A stretch of 64,000 nucleotides of DNA, from contig CALCXM010000155.1 in the NCBI GenBank assembly GCA_937905825.1, positions 30,480 through 94,479 on the forward strand, read 5' to 3'. The position numbers were made by a program, and so were the translations under genes. The DNA is from an uncultured bacterium (GTDB lineage Bacteria > Planctomycetota > UBA1135 > GCA-002686595). Below, in pieces: positions 43,436 through 52,740 of the stretch (positions are counted from its first letter, which is position 1; each line of letters begins with the position of its first letter). The notes beneath the pieces are model-generated. The model did not search any database. It was given only the letters and a program-made list of their open reading frames with translations, and was not told the DNA's origin.

Positions 43436-45307
43436 ATGTCCCTGCTGCACTCACTCTCTCCCTTCCTCGTTAGTTATCAAGCCGGTGGTGGTGGCAGCTT
43501 CGGCGGTGGCGGAGGCGGTGGTGGCGGCGGCGACGGCGATGGCATCGGGGTGCTCATCTACTACTTGATCCGCCTGGCCTTTGAGGTGCCGCTCATCGGG
43601 GTGCCGCTCTTGATCGTGGCGATCATCGTGGCGGCCAAGACCTCGCGCAAGGGGGCGAGCGCCCACCGGCGACGGGTGATCCGCAAGCATGCTCCCGCCG
43701 TGACACGCCAGCGCAGTGAGGCAATTGCCACCCAATTGCGCGCCGCAGACCCCGCATTCGTGGAGAGCGCGTTCCTCTCAAGGGTGCGCAATGCATTCCT
43801 CAAGATCCAAGAGAGTTGGTGTGCCCAGGACCTTGGACCCGTTCAGGCCTTTCTGAGCGACGGCGTGCTGGAGCGCTTCTCCCTGCAGTTTGTTGAGCAA
43901 AAGCAGGATGGCTGGCGCCAGGGCATGCAGAACTTGCAGCTCGGGGAACTCCGAATCTGCCACCACGAGGCGGGCGAGCACTTCGAGACTTTGACAGTCG
44001 AAATTCCGTTTAGGGCCGACATCCACCGGCTGGACCTGAAGGAGGGGGGAGAGATCCCGGGCTCCAAGTTGCCCCGCAATCACTTTCTGGAATGCTGGAG
44101 CTTCGTGCGCCGTCGCGGGGCGCGTTCGGTGGCGGGCGGGTTGATCGAGGGCCAGTGCCCGAACTGCGGAGCTTCCCTCGCCATGAACCAGTTCGCCCAA
44201 TGCGGTTCTTGCGACGCTTTCGTGCGCAGCGGCGAGTTCGACTGGATCCTGACGGAGATCACCCAGGCCAGCGAGTGGAAGCCCGAGCTGCAAGGGGAGC
44301 TGCCCGGCTTCGGCGCGTACCGACAAACCGATCCTGGCATGAGCGTGCAACTGCTCGAGGATCAGGCATCCGTCGCCTTCTGGCGCCATTGTGCGGCGGA
44401 TCGGCTCGGGGCAGCGGAGCCCCTTGTGCGTGTCGCATCGGAGGACTACCTGCGCGCCTATGCGGAGAACTTCGATGTCCTCCCGGGTCGCGATCGGAGC
44501 TTCATGACCGACGTCGCCGTCGGTTCGGTTCGATGCCTTGGAATCCTCGCAGAGCCTTCCAAGGACCTGGCCGTGGTCGAAATGCTCTTCGACGGACGCC
44601 CTGCAACGGTGGACGACAAAGGGGGTTTGCGTATCGAGAACCGCCGCAACCTGCGGCGGGTGCTCTACGTCTTTGAACGCGCCAAGGGGCAAGCGACGGA
44701 CATCAAGGAAACCTTCTCGAGCTCGCGCTGCGCAAACTGCGGCGCCCACGATGCGGGGGGGCTGGGCAGTCGCTGCCCCTATTGCGAGGCTGCGCGCACC
44801 GGCTCGAAAGATCGTTGGCTCCTGGCCGAGGCTTCGGCCGAACACTCCTTGGCGGCGAAGGATCTTCACGAGCGCCTGGCCCTCGTGAAAAGCGGGGCGC
44901 CGAGTCCGCGTCCCGAGGCCGCAGGTCCAATCGAATTCTCCGCCGCGAGCGCGGACCTCGTCAGTTGGGCAGCGCACCTCATCGAAGCGGACGGCCGGGT
45001 CGACGGTCGCGAGCGCAGGGCCTTGAACTCCCTGGCCGATCGCCTGGGACTCTCCGCCGCTCGCATGGAGCAAATGTTCGAAGAGGGCAGTGATGGTTCC
45101 GCCGTGCCGATCCCCCGGGACACCCTCGAGGCCCGGGATTGGTTGCGCGCGCTGATGTCCCTGGCCCTGCAGGATGGGACTTTGAGCGCCGAAGAACGCC
45201 GACTCCTGAAGCACACGGCCCAGGAATTCTCGATCGGTCGCGCCGAGTTCGAGAGCCTGCTGCGGCGGGAGGAAAAGCGCCTGTACAAGCTCTCTCACGG
45301 GCAATGA
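43436..45307 (+). CDS. Membrane protein with Tim44-like, zinc-ribbon and TerB-like domains
   Basis: 623 residues. A Gly-rich N-terminus (QAGGGGSFGGGGGGG) precedes one hydrophobic stretch (IGVLIYYLIRLAFEVPLIGV). A Tim44-like region follows (FLKIQESWCAQDLGPVQAFL), then two zinc ribbons (CPNCGASLAMNQFAQCGSC; CANCGAHDAGGLGSRCPYC) separated by another Tim44-like half. The C-terminus is TerB/DnaJ-like (DLVSWAAHLIEADGRVDGRE; LALQDGTLSAEERRLLKHTA), a domain tied to envelope stress and tellurite resistance. The start at 43436 is chosen; the frame is open upstream. It may be a membrane-associated sensor or assembly factor, but the role is not known. It shares its promoter region with the helicase gene. 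Confidence 0.85.
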   Translation: MSLLHSLSPFLVSYQAGGGGSFGGGGGGGGGGDGDGIGVLIYYLIRLAFEVPLIGVPLLIVAIIVAAKTSRKGASAHRRRVIRKHAPAVTRQRSEAIATQLRAADPAFVESAFLSRVRNAFLKIQESWCAQDLGPVQAFLSDGVLERFSLQFVEQKQDGWRQGMQNLQLGELRICHHEAGEHFETLTVEIPFRADIHRLDLKEGGEIPGSKLPRNHFLECWSFVRRRGARSVAGGLIEGQCPNCGASLAMNQFAQCGSCDAFVRSGEFDWILTEITQASEWKPELQGELPGFGAYRQTDPGMSVQLLEDQASVAFWRHCAADRLGAAEPLVRVASEDYLRAYAENFDVLPGRDRSFMTDVAVGSVRCLGILAEPSKDLAVVEMLFDGRPATVDDKGGLRIENRRNLRRVLYVFERAKGQATDIKETFSSSRCANCGAHDAGGLGSRCPYCEAARTGSKDRWLLAEASAEHSLAAKDLHERLALVKSGAPSPRPEAAGPIEFSAASADLVSWAAHLIEADGRVDGRERRALNSLADRLGLSAARMEQMFEEGSDGSAVPIPRDTLEARDWLRALMSLALQDGTLSAEERRLLKHTAQEFSIGRAEFESLLRREEKRLYKLSHGQ

Positions 45308-45409
45308 GCCCCTTCCACGAACCTGGATCGGGATCCCAGAAGCAGCCGTCCAGGGCTTTCGGGGCTCCAGCCTGGGCCTGAGGCGGTCGATGAATCGAGG
45401 GTGAAGCCA

Positions 45410-46096
45410 ATGCCCAAAGTTCATCAACTCCAATGGCTGGCGCCGCTCCTGGCCCTCGGACTGGGCCTGGCCCGCGCCCAGGATCCCCGGCCTGCTGGCT
45501 ACTCTCCGCGGGCCAACGCAGAGTTCGTCCCGGAGGAGGAGCCAAAGACCATCGGCGCCGACGAACTGTGGGGGGACCCATCCGCTTACGTGGGGCAACT
45601 CTTGAAGCTCGATGTGCAGTTTGGAGCTGAACTCAAAAGCTGGAACCCCTTGCTGACGCGCTTCGGCCCCGGAGACTACCGAGGCTTCCAGGCTTGGTCA
45701 GAGGACCAGTACCTGTGGCACAAGAGCGAGTTCGGCAATCCAGCGGTGCGCGTCTATGCCAAGCGCGGTGGGGCCGCGGAATGGGCCCTGCAAGACGCCC
45801 AGCGATTCGCCCGCTTCGAGCTTCTCTGCCGGGTGCAATCAAACTTCGCCGGCTTGCCTTGGGTGGAAGTGCTCGCGGTCAAGCCGAAGATTCGCAGCCT
45901 GCAGCCAGGCTGCATGAACCACGCGGTGCGCGGGTTGGAGTTTGTTGAGAAGGAGCTCTGGAAGGCTGCTCTGGATGAGTTCGAGCGTGCGGATTCCGAC
46001 GGCATTCCGAAACGGGCCCATGAGGAGCTCGTGCGCCTCGCCGACCTCTGCCGCAAGCGCATCCCGATCGTCTTGGGCGAGCGGGTGAACCGCTAG
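45410..46096 (+). CDS. Secreted protein, unknown function
   Basis: 228 residues with a clear signal peptide (LQWLAPLLALGLGLARAQD; AxA-type cleavage site). The mature part begins with a Pro/Gly/Glu-rich stretch, then a compact domain (ELWGDPSAYVGQLLKLDVQF; VEVLAVKPKIRSLQ), and ends in a helical, charged region (ALDEFERADSDGIPKRAHEEL). It is not assigned to any family. The ATG at 45410 is preferred over the GTG at 45401 because a GAGGG sits at a good distance before it. It follows the TerB-domain gene by about 100 bases on the same strand. Confidence 0.7.
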   Translation: MPKVHQLQWLAPLLALGLGLARAQDPRPAGYSPRANAEFVPEEEPKTIGADELWGDPSAYVGQLLKLDVQFGAELKSWNPLLTRFGPGDYRGFQAWSEDQYLWHKSEFGNPAVRVYAKRGGAAEWALQDAQRFARFELLCRVQSNFAGLPWVEVLAVKPKIRSLQPGCMNHAVRGLEFVEKELWKAALDEFERADSDGIPKRAHEELVRLADLCRKRIPIVLGERVNR

Positions 46097-46264
46097 AGGC
46101 CTGGACGGTTGATAGGGCAAAGGGAGTGGTGCCGGCGCGCCGCTTTAGGCAACTGATCCGGCCATCCCGCCGAGCTCGCCAGGAGGCTGCCCAATAGCCC
46201 CGAGCCCCAGAGGCCGGCCAAAAGCCTTGCGCCCGAGCGGGGGCCTGTGCGATCTTCGCCAGCT

Positions 46265-48022
46265 ATGCTGACCGATATCACCATCCGCGACTTGGCCCTG
46301 TTCGAGTCCGCGGAGCTCGAGTTTGGAATGGGCCTCAACGTCCTCACTGGCCAAACAGGAGCGGGCAAGAGCCTCAGTTTGCGAGCCCTCGAGCTGCTGC
46401 TCGGCCAACGACCCAAAACGAACATGGTGCGCACCGGCGCGCAGCAGGCGCGGGTGGATGGCCGGTTTGTCTTTGCCCCCGGTGCTGTGCCAGAGCACCT
46501 GATTGAGTGCTTGCAAGAAACCGCGCCCGCGATCCTCGAGGAGTGGGAAACGGACGAGGAACTAGAACTCGTCCTGTCGCGAACCTTGAGCGCGGAAGGG
46601 CGCACGCGCGCGCACTTGAACCACCGACCGGTGACCCAGCGTTTCCTACGTGAGCTGGCCAGCATGCTGGTGGAGATCCACGGGCAGAACGATCATCAAC
46701 GTCTGCTCGAGACCGCGGAACAACGGGCCTTGCTCGATTCTTTCGGGGCCTTGGACAAACCACTCGCCGCCTACCGCGCCGCGCGCCTGCGTTGGGTTGA
46801 ACTCGGTGAACGCATGCAAGCCTTCGCCGAAGATGAAGCGGGTCGTTTCGATCGCTTGGACCTGCTGCGTTTCCAAGTGCGCGAGCTGACCGAAGCAGAA
46901 CTGAGCGTGGAAGGCGCCACCGAGCTACGCCGGGAACGGGATCGCCTGCGCTACGCGGAGGAGTTGATGTCCCAACTCGGTGGATTGCTGAGCGGCCTGG
47001 CGGACGAGGACGGCTCCGCGCTCGATGTGATGCGCAGCGCCGAAGCGATGCTCGAGCGTTGGGAAGACCGCGTCGACGAGTTGTCCGAACCCGCCAACGA
47101 GATGCGCGAAGCCACTGGTCACTTGACCGAGACTGTGCAGCTCCTACGACGCTTCTTGGACGGCGTCGAATACTCCCCCAATCGCTTGGAGGAAGTCGAA
47201 GATCTGCTCGGGGAAATCGACCGCTTGGAGCGCAAGTACCGTTGCGACGTGGCTGGCTTGATCGCGCGCTTGCCGGGCTTCGAGGTCGAGCTGGAAGAAC
47301 TAGAGAGTAGTTCCATGAGCCTCGACACTTGTGCCGAGGAGTGGCGTGCTGCACGCATGGATTTAGAGGCGGCTGCCGGCAAGCTGAGCAAGGCGCGTCG
47401 CGCCCTTCGCAAACGTCTAGAGAAAGGCGTGCACGCGAGCTTGGCCGAACTGGGCCTTGAGAATGCGATCTTCGAAGTAAGTGTTGAAGCGCGCAAGGCT
47501 GTGGCGATCGCTTCGCCTAACGCGGATCCAGAGAAGGCCCAATTCGAAGCCGATATGCGGCGTTTCGCGCCGGATGGCGCCGATGCGGTTGAGTTCCTGC
47601 TCGCCGCGAATCCTGGCGAAGGAACCTCGCCCTTGCGCAAGGTTGCCTCCGGTGGAGAGGCGGCGCGAGTCATGTTGGCCTTGCGCGGAGCCTTGGCCGC
47701 ACGGCAGACAATTCCCACCTTGGTTTTCGATGAAGTCGACGCCGGAGTGGGCGGCCGCCTGGCCCCCAAAGTTGGTGAGCACCTGCGCCGCTTGGGCGAG
47801 CACTACCAGATCCTGTGCGTGACTCACCTGCCCTCGGTCGCCGCCTTCGCGCACAGGCACATCGAGGTGGAGAAACACGTGGAGCACGGACGCACCAGCA
47901 CCCATGTTCAGGTGCTCACCGGGGAGGGCCGAGTTTCGGTCATCGCCGACATGATCGCCGGTGGCAAAGGGGAAGCGACCGCTCGCAAGGAAGCCGCGCG
48001 CTTGCTTGATGCGGTGAAGTAG
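46265..48022 (+). CDS. recN: DNA repair protein RecN
   Basis: SMC-like ATPase acting at double-strand breaks. 585 residues, typical of the family (~550-570). Walker A GQTGAGKS at 29-36, the conserved VEIHGQNDHQRLL, a long central coiled-coil region (~155-365), the signature SGGEAARVMLALRGALA, and Walker B in LVFDEVDAGVGGRLAPKVGE followed by the His switch in CVTHLPSVAAFAH. The ATG at 46265 gives the usual MLTDITIRDLALFE; a GTG at 46247 would add six residues. No LexA-type box was recognised upstream. A strong terminator follows the stop. Confidence 0.96.
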   Translation: MLTDITIRDLALFESAELEFGMGLNVLTGQTGAGKSLSLRALELLLGQRPKTNMVRTGAQQARVDGRFVFAPGAVPEHLIECLQETAPAILEEWETDEELELVLSRTLSAEGRTRAHLNHRPVTQRFLRELASMLVEIHGQNDHQRLLETAEQRALLDSFGALDKPLAAYRAARLRWVELGERMQAFAEDEAGRFDRLDLLRFQVRELTEAELSVEGATELRRERDRLRYAEELMSQLGGLLSGLADEDGSALDVMRSAEAMLERWEDRVDELSEPANEMREATGHLTETVQLLRRFLDGVEYSPNRLEEVEDLLGEIDRLERKYRCDVAGLIARLPGFEVELEELESSSMSLDTCAEEWRAARMDLEAAAGKLSKARRALRKRLEKGVHASLAELGLENAIFEVSVEARKAVAIASPNADPEKAQFEADMRRFAPDGADAVEFLLAANPGEGTSPLRKVASGGEAARVMLALRGALAARQTIPTLVFDEVDAGVGGRLAPKVGEHLRRLGEHYQILCVTHLPSVAAFAHRHIEVEKHVEHGRTSTHVQVLTGEGRVSVIADMIAGGKGEATARKEAARLLDAVK

Positions 48023-48048
48023 TCGCACAAACTCCTGCACTCAATTGC

Positions 48049-48086
48049 AGCTCGGCTCCTCCAGTAAACACTGGAGGAGCCGAGCT
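48049..48086 (+). terminator. Intrinsic terminator after recN
   Basis: A perfect stem of 16-17 bp (48049-48065 with 48070-48086, loop AAAC) is followed by TTGTTTCT, 27 bases past the recN stop. It also lies between convergent genes and may serve both directions. Confidence 0.85.
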
Positions 48087-48139
48087 TGTTTCTAGCCGGT
48101 ATCGGCGGAAGATTCCCTCCCGCCGCTTGGACCGGCTGC

Positions 48140-49153
48140 TTAGTTGGTATCGCCCGCGAGTTCTTTCGCGGTCTCCATGTGCTGAGGGCTCGAGTGTCCG
48201 ATCTCCAGGGCGCGCCTGGCGAAGGCCTTGGAGCGCTCGATGTCTTCCATGCCTTCGAGGGTTGTCCAGCGCGCTGCGTTGAGGTTCAGCATGAAGCCCG
48301 TCTCCTTGTCCACGAACTTGTAGTCGGCAAGGCCGTTCAGGGAGCCGATCGCGGCTTTCGCCTGAGTCGGGTTGGTGACGGACATGAACTGGGCCCAAAC
48401 TGCGGCTTCGTAAACGCCGTGCTCGTTGTGGCCGTCGAGTTCGATGGCGTAGCCAAGCAGTTCTTTGGAGTGCTCACCAGAAAGGGAAAGTGCTTTCACC
48501 GCAAGCAGCTTGAGCCCTTCCTTGTTCTCAGGGTCAAGCGTGAACGCGTCTCGTGCAGGCTCGGCCAAGACTGGCTTGAAAGCGGAATCCGCGGGCAATT
48601 CCAGCAGGGCGTTGATCACGGTGCGCAAGGCGTTGACTTTGTCCGCCTCGGCAGCGGCCGCATAGGCGTTCGCAATGCTCGTGACCTTTTCCAGCTGCGG
48701 GAGACCGGTCGTGCGAAGCTCTTCAATGTGCTTGAGGTACGCCTCGGGGCCACCCTCTTGATAGCCCGTTTGGCCATAGACGAGACCATCGGAGTTCATG
48801 AGGAGAATGGTCGGGAAGCCGCTGATCGCGTACTTCGCCTTGAGCTCCTGGTTGCGCTCCGGGTTCGGAACTTTTGACTTCGGCTCTTCGCCGCGCGGGA
48901 AGTCCAGGGAGACCAGCACGTAGTTGGCGGCGATGCCTTCGCGGAAGACGTCGTGGTCGAAGACTTCTTTATTGAGCTTGATGCACCAACCGCACCAGTC
49001 CGACCCGGTGAAGTCCACCAGAAGGTCTTTCTTCTGCTCTTTCGCGACCGTCACGGCCTTGTCGAAATCCTCGATCCAGCCCTCGTGGGCGACGGCAGGG
49101 GTGGCGAAAACGGTTGCGCCCAGGAAGGCGACGACGGCGAAAGAATTGATCAC
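48140..49153 (-). CDS. Exported thioredoxin-fold protein
   Basis: 337 residues from a GTG start (MINSFAVVAFLGATVF). A signal peptide ends near AVAHEG, so the mature protein is exported. A thioredoxin-like domain follows, with the redox pair C54-GW-C57 in TGSDWCGWCIKLNKEVF and the cis-Pro region AISGFPTILLMNSDG. This resembles the Thioredoxin_7/DUF255 group. The C-terminal ~170 residues are helical repeats without a known family (possibly TPR-like: ALRTVINALLELPADSAF, AAVWAQFMSVTNPTQA). Likely a periplasmic thiol oxidoreductase or a holdase. Converges on recN, with the terminator between them. Confidence 0.85.
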   Translation of the reverse strand: MINSFAVVAFLGATVFATPAVAHEGWIEDFDKAVTVAKEQKKDLLVDFTGSDWCGWCIKLNKEVFDHDVFREGIAANYVLVSLDFPRGEEPKSKVPNPERNQELKAKYAISGFPTILLMNSDGLVYGQTGYQEGGPEAYLKHIEELRTTGLPQLEKVTSIANAYAAAAEADKVNALRTVINALLELPADSAFKPVLAEPARDAFTLDPENKEGLKLLAVKALSLSGEHSKELLGYAIELDGHNEHGVYEAAVWAQFMSVTNPTQAKAAIGSLNGLADYKFVDKETGFMLNLNAARWTTLEGMEDIERSKAFARRALEIGHSSPQHMETAKELAGDTN

Positions 49154-49438
49154 GGGAGTGCTTGCAAGTGTTGAGGAAGGGGCCTGGGGCCGGGTCGATC
49201 GACAGAGGGTCGCACATACGGCGCCAATCTTGGGATTCGGACACCCATTCTTCGTCCAATTCTCCGTGGAAGCTGATGTGTGGGCCTTCAGCGCTTCCCC
49301 AGGCCGGGAGGCTCCAACTGGGCGGGCAGCCGTGGGGTGCCGTTTGGTGAGGGAGCCCCCTTCTCCTCAGATTCCAAAGAAACAGCAAACAGATCGTCGA
49401 GCGCGGGTCCTGAGTCCTCGGTTCAACCCCGAAGCACC

Positions 49439-49726
49439 ATGAAATCACCCTCCCTATTTACAAAGCTGCCCACTCTCGCGTTGCTGGCGGCGGGCATGTT
49501 GCTCTTCCCGAGTTGCAAGACGAGCGGGGAGCAATGGAGCTTCTCCGTGTCCAGGAGCGTCTACGGGGGCAAGGGCGCGTCCGCGGTCTATTGGAATCCG
49601 CGTGTTCACTGCAACGGGGACAGCAATGCGGCGGCGGCGGGACTGGTGGTCCTGCTCCTCTTGCCCGTGATCATCGACGTCATCATCCTGCCCGTTACCT
49701 TGACCCACGATCTGTGTGATCGGTAG
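49439..49726 (+). CDS. Small lipoprotein-like membrane protein
   Basis: 95 residues: an N-terminal hydrophobic segment ending LLFPSC (Cys26), a lipobox-like site though with Phe and Pro at -3/-2, then a short Gly-rich part (YGGKGASAVYWNPRVHCNG). A second hydrophobic segment (LVVLLLLPVIIDVIILPVTL) ends the protein. I know no family. It is short but has a sensible start and composition, so I call it real with moderate confidence. Possibly a phage-shock or envelope-type peptide, but that is speculation. Confidence 0.6.
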   Translation: MKSPSLFTKLPTLALLAAGMLLFPSCKTSGEQWSFSVSRSVYGGKGASAVYWNPRVHCNGDSNAAAAGLVVLLLLPVIIDVIILPVTLTHDLCDR

Positions 49727-49843
49727 GTAATGCGGCGTCCCACGCCTTGTTGCTGCATTGTTTCGGCTAGGCGGTCCAAGGGGGCGCAACTGCCCCTTCG
49801 ATGGTAGGCTCGGGGAGACTTGCTCCTCAGAATTCGCCCTGCC

Positions 49844-51460
49844 ATGATCGTCACTGCCCTCTCGATCGTCTCGCTCGCCCTCCCCCTCGGACCCTCCGAC
49901 GGGGAGGTCATTCCGCTCTCGCCGCGGGAGCGAGCTGTTCATCTACTCGCGCGCTTTGCCTTTGGCCCCCGTCCGGGGGATGTGGAGCGCTTGATGGAAG
50001 TCGGGGAAGAGCAGTGGATCGCACGGCAGTTGGACCCCGAGCTGCAGGAGGGACCGATACTGCGTGAGCGTCTGGGCTTGCTCGATGCGCTCGAGCTCAA
50101 TCCCTCGGAGATGTTCATCTACACCTCCTATGAGTTGCCCCCCAAGAGCACGCGCGAGGAACGCATCGCGCAGGGCAACTACCGGGGCATTCCCAAGTGG
50201 CAACTGCTGAGCAGCATTCCCCTGCGCCAGACCTTCGCCGAGCGTCAAGTGGCCGAGGTTCTCAGCGAGTTTTGGCGCAATCACTTCAACGTCAGCTACA
50301 CGAAGAGCTGGCCCGCCGGGCTCTACATCCCCGACTTTGACGCCCGCGTGATTCGGGACAACGCTCTGGGGAGTTTCCCAACGATGCTCGATGCGTCCGC
50401 CCACCACCCGGCGATGATGCATTACTTGGACAACATGCTTTCCAAGCGCCCGATGAGCGCGGGCGAGCTGGCCACCTACGAACAGCAAGTCCGGGAGAGG
50501 TCGGGCTCCAAAGAATTGGCGGAGGAAGCCGCACTGATCGCCTCCAAGCGCGGCGTGAATGAGAACTACGCGCGCGAGTTGCTCGAGCTACACACCATGG
50601 GCGTGGACAAAGGCTACAGCCAAGCGGACGTGATCGCTGCGGCCGAAGTGTTGACCGGTTGGGGCCTGGCCAGCGGCAAGGACGGCTACTACGGCTTCTT
50701 CTTTGACCAGTCTCGCCACATCGATGGCAACCACACATTCCTGAAGACGATCCTTCGCGAGGACAAGAACGACGGCACCGGCCAGGGCGATCGCCTGCTG
50801 CAAGTCCTCGCCGCCCACAAGGCGACATCGAACTTCATCGCGGAGAAACTGGTGCGCTACTTGGTGAACGACAACCCACCTCCGAGGCTCGTCAAGGATG
50901 TGGCCGCCGTCTACCGCAAGTCGAAAGGGGACATCCCCGCCATGCTGCGCGAGATCCTCAAAAGCGAGGAGTTTTGGGCACGCGAGAACTACCAGGCGAA
51001 GTTCAAAACCCCCAATGAGTTCCTGATCTCTGCCGTACGCATCACGGGCACGGTGGTTGAGGATACGAAGCTTCTCACGGAGGCCCTCGGCGCCATGGGG
51101 CAGCCGACCTATCGCTGCGACGACCCGACCGGCTACTTCGACACCGCGAAGGATTGGTTGGACCCGGGGGTGTTGACGGTTCGTTGGGACATTGCCCTGC
51201 GCCTGGCCGCTGGGGAATTGGAGGGCCTGCGCATTCCCGCCGAGTTCTTTGGCGAGATCGAAGCGGGAGGTTCGGTCCTCTCCTGGATGCAGGAGTTGAT
51301 CGCTCGCGTCTTGCCCGGCGGTGCCAACCTGCGTACGCAAGCGATGGTTCACGAGGTCGTGCGGATCTACAAAGCCAACAACGATGAGATAGACGTCCAG
51401 GTCCTTGGGCCCCAAGTCCTTGGACTCCTGCTCGGTTCACCGGAGTTTCAATGTCAATGA
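49844..51460 (+). CDS. DUF1800 family protein
   Basis: 538 residues. An N-terminal Sec-type signal (MIVTALSIVSLALPLG) is followed by the DUF1800 domain: HLLARFAFGPRPGDVERL near residue 30, then NENYARELLELHTMGVD, a strongly conserved family block, and the following VLTGWGLA. Function is unproven; DUF1800 proteins are encoded next to DUF1501 proteins in many planctomycetes and other bacteria and are thought to act in the envelope. The ATG at 49844 is chosen as the one just before the signal; the frame runs further upstream from a TTG. The next gene starts inside this one, overlapping by 10 bases. Confidence 0.92.
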   Translation: MIVTALSIVSLALPLGPSDGEVIPLSPRERAVHLLARFAFGPRPGDVERLMEVGEEQWIARQLDPELQEGPILRERLGLLDALELNPSEMFIYTSYELPPKSTREERIAQGNYRGIPKWQLLSSIPLRQTFAERQVAEVLSEFWRNHFNVSYTKSWPAGLYIPDFDARVIRDNALGSFPTMLDASAHHPAMMHYLDNMLSKRPMSAGELATYEQQVRERSGSKELAEEAALIASKRGVNENYARELLELHTMGVDKGYSQADVIAAAEVLTGWGLASGKDGYYGFFFDQSRHIDGNHTFLKTILREDKNDGTGQGDRLLQVLAAHKATSNFIAEKLVRYLVNDNPPPRLVKDVAAVYRKSKGDIPAMLREILKSEEFWARENYQAKFKTPNEFLISAVRITGTVVEDTKLLTEALGAMGQPTYRCDDPTGYFDTAKDWLDPGVLTVRWDIALRLAAGELEGLRIPAEFFGEIEAGGSVLSWMQELIARVLPGGANLRTQAMVHEVVRIYKANNDEIDVQVLGPQVLGLLLGSPEFQCQ

Positions 51461-52728
51461 ATTCACCTCTCTCCCGCCGCAATCTGTTGAAGGGGGCCGC
51501 GGCTCTGAGCTTGAGCACCCAGGCCTCGGCGCTGGCGCGCATGAACGGCTACGGATTCGATGAGTCCCATCGGACTCGCTCGCTCGTGTTGATCTACCTG
51601 CGAGGTGGAGCCGACTTCCTGAACATGATCGTTCCACGCACCGACCCGAGCTACGAATTGTGTCGGCCGACGATCGGGATCAAGGCGGATGAGGTGGTTG
51701 AGCTGAGCCGCAACTGGGGATTGCACCCGGCGCTTGCGGCGCTCAAGCCGATCTATGAGGAAGAATTGCTCGTGCCCTACATCGGCGTTGGTTCTCCCCA
51801 TCCGACCCGCAGCCACTTTGACGCCCAGGACTTCATGAACTTCGGCGCCCCGGGGGACCGCTCGGTGGTCAACGGTTGGATGAATCGCTACCTGACTTTG
51901 AGCCAGAAGACGGAGGAAGGCACACAGAACGAGTTCCGAGGGATTGGCATGCAGCGCTTGCTGCCGATTGCCGTGCGCGGTTCCTACCCGGTGCTCGCGG
52001 TTCCTGATGACTTCGCAAGCCGTCGAGCAACCAGCGTTCTGGATCGCTTCGGCAAGTTCTACGGTGCCGACGGAGAGGTCAAGGAAGACTCGGAGGGCGA
52101 GATGGGCTCAAGGCCACAGCCAGCCGATGGGCTGGATGTCCTGCAGTCGGGCAAGAACACCATCGAAAGCCTGCGGCGTTTCCGCGAGATCGTGAGTGCC
52201 AAGGGCCTTCAAAACTTTGGCTACCCCGATACCAGCATTGGTGAAGGCATGCAGCGCATCGCTCAGGTCATCTTGAGCGGAGAGGGCCTCGAGGTGGCGG
52301 CGATCGACTTCAACGGCTGGGACCACCACGCCAGGCAGGGAGGTGCTCGAGGTAGCCAGGCCAACAAGCTAAAGGAATTGGGCGATGCCCTAGCGGCCTT
52401 CCGCAAGCAGCTTGGAGAGCGCATCGGCGAAACCATGGTGATGGTCATGACCGAGTTTGGTCGCACCGTTCACGAGAACGGCAGCGGGGGAACGGATCAC
52501 GGCCATGGCAGTGGGATGTTCCTGATGGGCGGAGGGCTGCGCGGCGGCAAGGTCCACGGAAGCTTCGACGGCCTACGTACAAACAGCCTGTACGAGGGCC
52601 GCGATCTGCCCGTGACCACCGACTACCGCGACGTCATCGCCGCGGTGTTGCGTGGCCACATGAACTTCAAGGCGCCCAAGGACTTCTTCCCTGACTACAA
52701 GGCCAAGAAGCTCAAGCTTTTCAAGTAG
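51451..52728 (+). CDS. DUF1501 family protein, probable Tat substrate
   Basis: 425 residues. The N-terminus SRRNLLKGAAALSLSTQASA is a twin-arginine-type signal, so the folded protein is probably exported by Tat. The DUF1501 domain has YLRGGADFLNMIVP, GWDHHARQGG and EFGRTVHENGSGGTDHGHG, the last resembling the metal-binding part of the alkaline phosphatase/sulfatase superfamily. Role unproven. ATG at 51451 overlaps the DUF1800 stop; a second ATG at 51457 is equally possible. The two products probably act together in the periplasm or envelope. The gene converges on the chemoreceptor gene with 12 bases between stops. Confidence 0.93.
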   Translation: MSMNSPLSRRNLLKGAAALSLSTQASALARMNGYGFDESHRTRSLVLIYLRGGADFLNMIVPRTDPSYELCRPTIGIKADEVVELSRNWGLHPALAALKPIYEEELLVPYIGVGSPHPTRSHFDAQDFMNFGAPGDRSVVNGWMNRYLTLSQKTEEGTQNEFRGIGMQRLLPIAVRGSYPVLAVPDDFASRRATSVLDRFGKFYGADGEVKEDSEGEMGSRPQPADGLDVLQSGKNTIESLRRFREIVSAKGLQNFGYPDTSIGEGMQRIAQVILSGEGLEVAAIDFNGWDHHARQGGARGSQANKLKELGDALAAFRKQLGERIGETMVMVMTEFGRTVHENGSGGTDHGHGSGMFLMGGGLRGGKVHGSFDGLRTNSLYEGRDLPVTTDYRDVIAAVLRGHMNFKAPKDFFPDYKAKKLKLFK

Positions 52729-52740
52729 CGCTGGATTCCG

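Noticed and set aside
43778..45598. Minus-strand frame (606 codons) opposite the zinc-ribbon/TerB gene
   Set aside because: Shadow of a strand carrying zinc ribbons and a TerB-like end; its translation is Arg/Gln/Glu-rich.
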